DNA of 11,361 bases from Acidobacteriaceae bacterium (GTDB lineage Bacteria; Acidobacteriota; Terriglobia; Terriglobales; Acidobacteriaceae): positions 1 to 11,361 of the forward strand of contig JASHTU010000119.1 in NCBI GenBank assembly GCA_030040395.1, given 5' to 3'. Below are positions 7,127-11,361 of this stretch, in pieces (positions within the stretch are counted from its first letter, which is position 1; each line of letters starts with the position of its first letter). A program made the position numbers and the translations under genes. The notes under the pieces are model-generated. The model was not told the DNA's origin. It saw only the letters and a list, made by a program, of their open reading frames with translations, and did no database searches.

Positions 7127-8098
7127 ATGGGATTGATCATTGTGCTGGTGTTCGTGGGCGTCTTTGTGGCCATCGCGCTGCCGCTGGCGGCGAGCGCGCT
7201 CACGCCTTCGCAGAGCGCGCGCCAGGCTTTAGCCACCTTGCATTCGGCCCTCGAGGGAGAAAGCCTCGAGGCCCGTCAGCAGACCATCGATCTCCGCAAG
7301 AACGACAAGCTCAGCAGCATTCCCTGGCTCAACCGAAAACTGCTGAAACTCGAGCTGGCCCCGCTTCTGCACCGCTTGCTCAGCCAGGCGGATCTGGGTT
7401 GGAGCGCCGGCAGGTTGATGGCCATGACCGGCGTATGTTTTGCGCTTCCGGTCTGCATCGTTGATCTGCGCTTCGGGGCTTTCCTGCCGGCGCTCGGCGC
7501 CGGGCTGGTCCTGTGCTTTCTGCCCCTGGGCTGGGTGCTATTCAAGCGCAGCCGGCGTTTCGGTAAGTTTGAAAAAGGTCTGCCCGAGGCGCTTGACCTG
7601 ATGGTGAGCGCGCTCCGCGCCGGCCACAGCCTCAATGCGGCCATGGGGCTGGTGGCGCGCGAGTGCTCCGACCCCGTGGGTTCGGAATTCAGAGTCTGTT
7701 TCGAGGAGCAAAACTTTGGCCTGGAAATGAAAGCCGCCCTCGACAACCTCCTGGAGCGGGTTCCGATGCAGGATCTGCGCATTGTCTCCACCGCCATCAT
7801 GATTCAGAAAGAGAGCGGCGGCAACCTCGCCGAGGTGCTCGACAAAACCTCGAATCTGATCCGCGAGCGCTTCCGGCTGAAGCGCCAAATCCGCACGCAC
7901 ACTGCGCAGGGGCGGCTGACGGGCTGGATCCTTACCCTGGTGCCGGTGGGGTTGGGCATCGTGATGTACTTTGTCAATCCGCAAATGATGAGCGTGCTCT
8001 GGCACCGCCCCATCGGAATCAAGATGATGTGGGCTGCGGGGGCAATGACCGTAATCGGCGGATTCGTGATCAACCGCATTGTCGATATCGACGTGTAA
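7127..8098 (+). CDS. tadB: Tad inner-membrane platform protein TadB
   Basis: One of the two GspF-like polytopic proteins that form the inner-membrane platform on which the CpaF motor acts. The protein has 323 residues: a hydrophobic N-terminal helix (about 2-24), a soluble stretch, a hydrophobic hairpin (about 97-137), the type II secretion F domain beginning at GLPEALDLMVSALRAGHS (from residue 151) and including ESGGNLAEVLDKTS, and C-terminal hydrophobic helices (about 263-283 and 298-316). A strong AAGGAGG (7112-7118) lies 8 bases before the ATG. The next gene starts 11 bases after the TAA, which itself forms part of that gene's ribosome binding site. Distinguished from TadC by length, order and the ESGGNLAEVL pattern typical of TadB. 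Confidence 0.94.
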   Translation: MGLIIVLVFVGVFVAIALPLAASALTPSQSARQALATLHSALEGESLEARQQTIDLRKNDKLSSIPWLNRKLLKLELAPLLHRLLSQADLGWSAGRLMAMTGVCFALPVCIVDLRFGAFLPALGAGLVLCFLPLGWVLFKRSRRFGKFEKGLPEALDLMVSALRAGHSLNAAMGLVARECSDPVGSEFRVCFEEQNFGLEMKAALDNLLERVPMQDLRIVSTAIMIQKESGGNLAEVLDKTSNLIRERFRLKRQIRTHTAQGRLTGWILTLVPVGLGIVMYFVNPQMMSVLWHRPIGIKMMWAAGAMTVIGGFVINRIVDIDV

Positions 8099-8109
8099 GG
8101 GGCGGAGAC

Positions 8110-9021
8110 ATGGCTTTTGCGATTCTGACATTCTCGACGGTCTTCCTCCTGGTGGCGTGCGGCGGTCTTCTGCTGTTCTATCGCGAGACCATGTTGAAGC
8201 GGCTCGCCGAGGCCATCGATCCCCGCCCCAGAAAGAAGTCGCTGCGGGCCGCGCTGCAGCAGACCGGATTCTCGCTCGGCAGCGTGGTGGAGCGCTTCGA
8301 GCACATCATGCCCAAGAGCCAGGCCGAAGTCTCCGTGGTCGCGCAGCGGCTGGTCCGCGCCGGTTACCGTAATGAATCCGCGGTCAAGATCTTTTACGGC
8401 TGCAAGGTCGTGGTTCCGCTGGCGCTGTGCGCCGTGGCGGTGGTCACCAAGCTGCACTTCCTCAGCCCGTTTTTCGTCTACATCGCCTGCCTCGGTTTGG
8501 GCTTTCTGCTTCCCGATTTCTGGCTGGGCAAAAAGATCACGACGCGGCAGAAGCGCCTCCGCCGCGGCCTTCCTGATGTCCTCGATCTGTTGGTCATCTG
8601 CATTGAAGCCGGACTGAGCATGGATCAGGCCACGTCCCGCACGGCGGAGGAGTTGGAAAAGGCGCAGCCGGACTTGTGCGATGAATTGGGGATGGTGGTG
8701 CTGGAACAGCGCGCCGGCCGCCCGCGCGCCGACGCTTGGCGCAACTTGGCCGAGCGCACCGACGAGGAAAGCCTGCGCAACCTGGTTTCCATGCTCATTC
8801 AGGCGGAGCAGTTCGGCACCAGCGTCGCCAAGACCCTGAGGGTGCACGCCGAAACGCTGCGCACGCAGCGGGTGCAAATGGTGGAGGAGATCGCGGCTAA
8901 GACTTCCGTCAAGCTGGTGTTTCCACTGGTTTTTTTTATTTTTCCAGCCCTGTTTCTGGTCACTCTGGGGCCGGCCATCATTCTCATGTCGGACTCGTTT
9001 CAGAAGTTCTTCACACACTGA
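8110..9021 (+). CDS. tadC: Tad inner-membrane platform protein TadC
   Basis: The second GspF-like platform protein, presumed partner of TadB. The protein has 303 residues: an N-terminal helix (about 2-23), a basic linker, a hydrophobic hairpin (about 95-137), the F domain starting with RRGLPDVLDLLVICIEAGLS (from about 151) and running through LIQAEQFGTSVAKTLR, and a last helix (about 272-297) with the typical FFIFPALFLVTLGPAI. The start is the ATG at 8110 with AAGGGG (8097-8102) 7 bases before it, overlapping the tadB stop. The open frame extends upstream inside tadB, but that part is a shadow. It ends 17 bases before the first microprotein gene. Confidence 0.93.
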   Translation: MAFAILTFSTVFLLVACGGLLLFYRETMLKRLAEAIDPRPRKKSLRAALQQTGFSLGSVVERFEHIMPKSQAEVSVVAQRLVRAGYRNESAVKIFYGCKVVVPLALCAVAVVTKLHFLSPFFVYIACLGLGFLLPDFWLGKKITTRQKRLRRGLPDVLDLLVICIEAGLSMDQATSRTAEELEKAQPDLCDELGMVVLEQRAGRPRADAWRNLAERTDEESLRNLVSMLIQAEQFGTSVAKTLRVHAETLRTQRVQMVEEIAAKTSVKLVFPLVFFIFPALFLVTLGPAIILMSDSFQKFFTH

Positions 9022-9038
9022 GGGAAGGAGGAAAAGTT

Positions 9039-9134
9039 ATGGACAGCGTCGCCATTGTTCGGATCGTTTCGGGAGTGCTGTTTGTCGTGGTGCTGGCGCT
9101 CTTTGTGCAGCGCCGCCGCTCGCGGGTGAAGTAG
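9039..9134 (+). CDS. 31-residue single-helix membrane microprotein, copy 1 (unknown function)
   Basis: Reads MDSVAIVRIV-SGVLFVVVLA-LFVQRRRSRVK: a polar N-terminus, one hydrophobic helix (about residues 9-23) and a strongly basic tail (QRRRSRVK), predicting a membrane-anchored peptide with a cytoplasmic C-terminus. It is supported as a real gene by a perfect AAGGAGG (9025-9031) 7 bases before the ATG, by its place 17 bases after tadC in the same operon, and above all by a second copy at 9403-9498 identical at 20 of 31 residues. It lacks the G/xxxxE prepilin motif, so it is not an Flp pilin. I do not recognise the family. Possible roles are a small accessory subunit of the TadB/TadC platform or a regulator of it (inference). 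Confidence 0.75.
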   Translation: MDSVAIVRIVSGVLFVVVLALFVQRRRSRVK

Positions 9135-9140
9135 CGCCAA

Positions 9141-9295
9141 AGCATTTTCAGAGAAGGGGTAGTCCGAAGCCGAGATGCTGAGTCGGCGCGACCCCTGGAA
9201 CCCGGGTTTCCCAACGGCGCTCATTGCTCGTTGGGGTGAAATGGAACCGCGACCCGGGGCCATGCATGAAAGCTCACAGTATCTCTGAAAATGCT
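9141..9295. repeat. 155-nt element bounded by a perfect 14-bp inverted repeat, with internal stems
   Basis: AGCATTTTCAGAGA (9141-9154) is exactly complementary to TCTCTGAAAATGCT (9282-9295). Inside are GGGGT/ACCCC (9156-9160 with 9191-9195) enclosing GCCGA/TCGGC (9169-9173 with 9183-9187), and CCCAACG/CGTTGGG (9210-9216 with 9229-9235). A palindromic AACCCGGGTT lies at 9199-9208. Together these allow a branched fold closed by a 14-bp stem. It lies between the two microprotein genes, beginning 6 bases after the stop of copy 1. No clear target-site duplication flanks it. It may be a structured RNA element in the operon transcript or a MITE/REP-like insertion with terminal inverted repeats; the sequence alone does not decide. 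I do not recognise it as a named RNA class. Confidence 0.6.
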
Positions 9296-9337
9296 GTAAA
9301 GCCGGGCCCGCGCTCTCGGCGGTAGCTAGGTCAGCTG

Positions 9338-9349
9338 GGCTCCGGAGCC
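9338..9349. other. 12-bp perfect palindrome GGCTCCGGAGCC upstream of microprotein copy 2
   Basis: A self-complementary GC-rich site followed by GTGCTTTT, 54 bases before the second microprotein gene. It could form a weak terminator-like hairpin or be a binding site; the stem with a minimal loop is only 4-5 bp. Confidence 0.25.
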
Positions 9350-9402
9350 GTGCTTTTCGCGCGTGGATCGCAAGGGAAGTTTAGGAGAGAGGAGAAATCG
9401 CA

Positions 9403-9498
9403 ATGGATCCGGTCACCATTACTCGGGTTATTGCGGGTGTGGCGTTTGTTGTTGTGCTGGTGTTTATGGTCCAGCGCCGCCGCACGCGCGTGAAGTAG
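9403..9498 (+). CDS. 31-residue single-helix membrane microprotein, copy 2 (paralogue of copy 1)
   Basis: Reads MDPVTITRVI-AGVAFVVVLV-FMVQRRRTRVK, the same length and layout as the protein encoded at 9039-9134: MD at the start, one hydrophobic helix with a shared FVVVL core, and the basic tail QRRR-S/T-RVK. AGGAGA (9390-9395) lies 7 bases before the ATG. The differences are mainly conservative hydrophobic swaps (I/V, L/F, A/V) and S/T, as expected of a protein under selection rather than a chance frame. The two genes are separated by 268 bases containing the inverted-repeat element. Function unknown. A longer overlapping frame (9363-9665) in another phase is rejected. Confidence 0.75.
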   Translation: MDPVTITRVIAGVAFVVVLVFMVQRRRTRVK

Positions 9499-9729
9499 CA
9501 CTCAACGGCTTTGAGCGCCGGCGGCGCGCGAGAGCTTCGCGCCCCGGCACAGATTTGACGCGCTTCGCCGTAGCGTCGCCGCGCCGCCTGGTAAGTTGGC
9601 CCGGCGAGAGTCCTTGCCTGCGGAGAAATGAAGGGTTTGCCTTTTCAGCGCCTCGCGATCACTGAAGAGAGGGCGAAGTTATCACGAATGCAAGCACGAA
9701 GTTGGCAAAGTTCGGCAAAAACTTGGCGG

Positions 9730-9750
9730 AGCCCGCCGCGGCGGGCTTTT
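9730..9750 (+). terminator. GC-rich hairpin with short T-run before the DUF192-PilZ gene
   Basis: AGCCCGCCGCGGCGGGCT (9730-9747) is fully self-complementary, allowing a 7-bp stem with a CGCG loop, and is followed by TTT then C. It ends about 20 bases before the ATG at 9771. It may partly terminate or pause transcription from the upstream Tad genes, or act as an attenuator, since it lies inside a short open frame (9688-9774). The short T-tract makes full termination doubtful. Confidence 0.45.
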
Positions 9751-9770
9751 CGAGCCGGAAGGGAGGAACC

Positions 9771-10739
9771 ATGAATTCGCGGATCCATTGCGCTTACAAC
9801 CAAACCCGGGAGTGCTTTCTTGGCCTGGAAGTAACGGCCGTCGATTTGCCTTATGCGGGCATTGTGGAACTGATGAAGACGCTGGCCATGAAATCCGGCG
9901 AAGGTCTATGGATCGCTCCGTTTCGAGGCATCCCTCCAGCCGGCATTTCCGCCCCTCTGGATTTGATCTACCTCGACGACGCCTGCCGCGTCCTCGATCT
10001 GGTCGAGTCCTTTCCCACTTTTCACGTCAGCCCTTCGAGCCCGCCGCCGGCCAGCATTCTCGCTCTCCCGGCGCATTCAATCTTTTCCTCGCAGACCCAG
10101 ATCGGAGATCAATTAGTGCTCTGCGTTGCCGAGGAGATGCAGCGGCGCCTTGATCTGTTGGCCGGCGGCAGCGCGGCGGGGAGCATTCAAAGCGCGGTGC
10201 TGCTCCGCGAAAGGCCGCTGTGGAGCGACGGCCAGGGCATGCTCGAATACGAATGCCACGCTTCCGGAAACGGCAACGGCGGGCAGCCGCAACGCCACGA
10301 GATGGGCCTCCTGAAGCCGGATTCGAAGTCGCCCAATCCGCCGCGCGGCTGGCTCGGGCGCTGGTGGTCGCCCGATCCCCGCAGAGCTCCGCGCGAGCCT
10401 TCTCCGGGACTGGCGGCGTACTACTGGAACGGAGCCGCGCCCGAGGCGCATGGGGTTCGCGATATCAGCTCCTCCGGACTCTACCTGGTCACTGAAGAGC
10501 GCTGGTATCCGGGGACCCTGGTGTTGATGACCCTGCAGCGAACGGAGTGCGGGGAAGAAGTCGCCGAGCGTTCCATCGCCGTGCAATCGCGCGCGGTGCG
10601 CTGGGGCCACGACGGCGTGGGGCTGCAGTTCGAAATGAAGGATGAAGGGGATCCGCGCCATGGGCGCCACCCCCTGATGGATGGCGTAGGCAAGAGGGAG
10701 TTTGACCGTTTTCTCCAACAACTTCGGAGGGGCAATTGA
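9771..10739 (+). CDS. DUF192-like domain fused to a PilZ (cyclic-di-GMP-binding) domain
   Basis: A 322-residue protein. Residues about 10-120 resemble DUF192 (COG1430): a FLGLEVT start, the core ISAPLDLIYLDD (59-70), and SILALPAHSIF...IGDQL (95-115) in the expected order. Residues 120-200 are a variable linker rich in Pro, Gly and Trp. Residues about 203-320 look like PilZ: RRAPR (204-208, the RxxxR ligand motif), 22 residues, then DISSSG (231-236, the DxSxxG motif), then GLYLVTEERWYPGTLV and AVRWGHDGVGLQFE. Both cyclic-di-GMP contact motifs seem intact. The start is the ATG at 9771 with AAGGGAGG (9759-9766) upstream; a TTG start at 9702 would include the hairpin and lacks a site. No signal peptide is visible, so it is probably cytoplasmic. 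Position between tadC and a TadE gene suggests it couples cyclic-di-GMP to the pilus (inference). The DUF192 assignment is less certain than PilZ. Confidence 0.8.
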   Translation: MNSRIHCAYNQTRECFLGLEVTAVDLPYAGIVELMKTLAMKSGEGLWIAPFRGIPPAGISAPLDLIYLDDACRVLDLVESFPTFHVSPSSPPPASILALPAHSIFSSQTQIGDQLVLCVAEEMQRRLDLLAGGSAAGSIQSAVLLRERPLWSDGQGMLEYECHASGNGNGGQPQRHEMGLLKPDSKSPNPPRGWLGRWWSPDPRRAPREPSPGLAAYYWNGAAPEAHGVRDISSSGLYLVTEERWYPGTLVLMTLQRTECGEEVAERSIAVQSRAVRWGHDGVGLQFEMKDEGDPRHGRHPLMDGVGKREFDRFLQQLRRGN

Positions 10740-10825
10740 AAGCCAGCGCGCTGAACGCGCGGGGAGAAATGCGAAGGGCGGCGCGGCTGAACGGGAAGAC
10801 CGAGTTGCGCCCGGGAGGTAGAACG

Positions 10826-11361
10826 ATGAAGTTTGTCAACAGGCTCAGCGAACAGGCGATGGCGCTTGTCCACGGCCTGGTCTTCGCAGACGCCAAGCGC
10901 GCCGGCGCGCCCCCCCAAACCATCCGCCGTCGCCGGCGCGTATTGCTTTTCGGCGGCGTGGAGGGAACGGCGCTGGCTGAGTTTGCCATTGTGCTGCCGC
11001 TGATGATGTCTATCCTGACGGGCGCGGCCTCGTTCTGCATGGCCCTCTACAGCTACCAGGAGCTCGGCTACGCCGCTTCAAACGCGGCGCAGCAGCTGGC
11101 CGCCCAGGCAGGGCTGAAAGTTGCCGACCCCTGTGCAAACGTCGTGACCACGGTTACCGCAGCCCTGCCCAGCTGGACGGCCTCGAAGCTCACCTACACC
11201 GTCACCATTACCGACTCGAGCGGCACGGCGCACATCTACGGTCCCACTTCCGGCAGTTCGTTTTCCTGCACCGCGGGCTCGGCATACCTGGGGGCCAACG
11301 AACCGGCTGCGGTGCAGGTCAGCTATCAATACACGTGGTTCCCCATTTTGGCGTTCAGCCC
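10826..11361 (+). CDS. TadE-type pseudopilin (3'-truncated by window edge)
   Basis: The frame stays open to the window end (178 full codons). The ATG at 10826 has GGAGGT (10814-10819) 6 bases before it. Residues 1-47 form a basic leader that includes five consecutive arginines (R34-R38). Then EGTALAEFAIVLPLMM (46-61) begins the TadE hydrophobic segment: G47 followed by E52-F53 matches the G/xxxxE(F/Y) site cleaved by the CpaA-type peptidase. The helix runs to about residue 77, and the rest is a periplasmic, Ser/Thr/Tyr-rich domain with two cysteines (C103 and about C147) that could form a disulfide. TadE-like minor pseudopilins are needed for Tad pilus assembly. The leader is longer than is usual for the family. 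A run of seven C (10910-10916) lies in the leader. Whether the protein is short TadE or a longer fused TadE/TadG type cannot be seen. Confidence 0.85.
   Translation, partial: MKFVNRLSEQAMALVHGLVFADAKRAGAPPQTIRRRRRVLLFGGVEGTALAEFAIVLPLMMSILTGAASFCMALYSYQELGYAASNAAQQLAAQAGLKVADPCANVVTTVTAALPSWTASKLTYTVTITDSSGTAHIYGPTSGSSFSCTAGSAYLGANEPAAVQVSYQYTWFPILAFS

Noticed and set aside
5728..7236. 502-codon minus-strand frame opposite cpaF
   Set aside because: Antisense to an intact CpaF with all motifs; no ribosome binding site or recognisable fold, and typical of high-GC shadows. The 404-codon frame opposite tadC (7804-9018) is rejected for the same reason.
9039..9498. The microproteins as Flp major pilins
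   Set aside because: They lack the basic leader, the glycine cleavage site and the Glu-Tyr pair, and are shorter than known Flp pilins; the basic residues are at the C-terminus.
9363..9665. 100-codon frame across microprotein copy 2
   Set aside because: It is in another phase, Arg/Gly-rich and without a good ribosome binding site, and it conflicts with the paralogue-supported 31-codon gene.
9704..9717. Sigma-54-like TGGCAAAGTTCGGC upstream of the DUF192-PilZ gene
   Set aside because: The GG-to-GC spacing is one base short and there is no TT before GC.
1..11361. CRISPR arrays, tRNA, rRNA, transposase genes, toxin-antitoxin or phage genes
   Set aside because: None seen on either strand: no regularly spaced repeats, no tRNA-like cloverleaf with a T-loop, and no transposase or integrase motifs.

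Overview
The window is GC-rich bacterial chromosome. Gene content, codon use and protein style fit best with an Acidobacteriota-like soil bacterium; this is an inference from overall resemblance, with no marker gene to prove it. Gene order is: 3' part of pyruvate phosphate dikinase (+), a sigma-54 enhancer-binding regulator (-), a long regulatory intergenic region, then a collinear plus-strand Tad (tight adherence, type IVc pilus) locus that runs off the right edge.

Region 1 (1-1665) is the C-terminal two thirds of pyruvate phosphate dikinase, followed by a near-perfect Rho-independent terminator (1691-1724). The terminator sits between the convergent ends of ppdK and the regulator. Region 2 (1781-3193, minus) encodes an NtrC-type activator with a partly degenerate receiver domain, an AAA+ domain with a GAFTGT variant loop, and a Fis-type helix-turn-helix.

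Region 3 (3194-3915) has no gene but is rich in signals. There is a -24/-12 (sigma-54) candidate facing the regulator (3284-3298) and another facing the Tad genes (3850-3864). Three short palindromes (3740-3791) lie 33 and 11 bp apart, about 85-135 bp upstream of the inferred Tad start site. Further dyads lie between. The simplest reading is that the NtrC-like protein activates the Tad operon, and possibly its own gene, through sigma-54.

Region 4 (3916-9021) is the tight operon core: prepilin peptidase (CpaA/TadV), CpaE/TadZ localisation ATPase, CpaF/TadA motor ATPase, and the TadB and TadC platform proteins. All but cpaE-cpaF are separated by fewer than 40 bases. Region 5 (9022-9770) is the least conventional part. 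It has two paralogous 31-residue single-helix membrane microproteins (9039-9134 and 9403-9498) around a 155-nt element closed by a perfect 14-bp inverted repeat and containing further stems. Region 6 (9771-11361) encodes an apparent DUF192-PilZ fusion, probably a cyclic-di-GMP-responsive protein, and the start of a TadE-type pseudopilin.

No Flp major pilin, CpaB/RcpC or secretin (CpaC/RcpA) gene is visible here; they would have to lie downstream or elsewhere. The most novel-looking parts are the microprotein pair with its structured spacer, the DUF192-PilZ fusion, and the sigma-54 wiring of the pilus locus.
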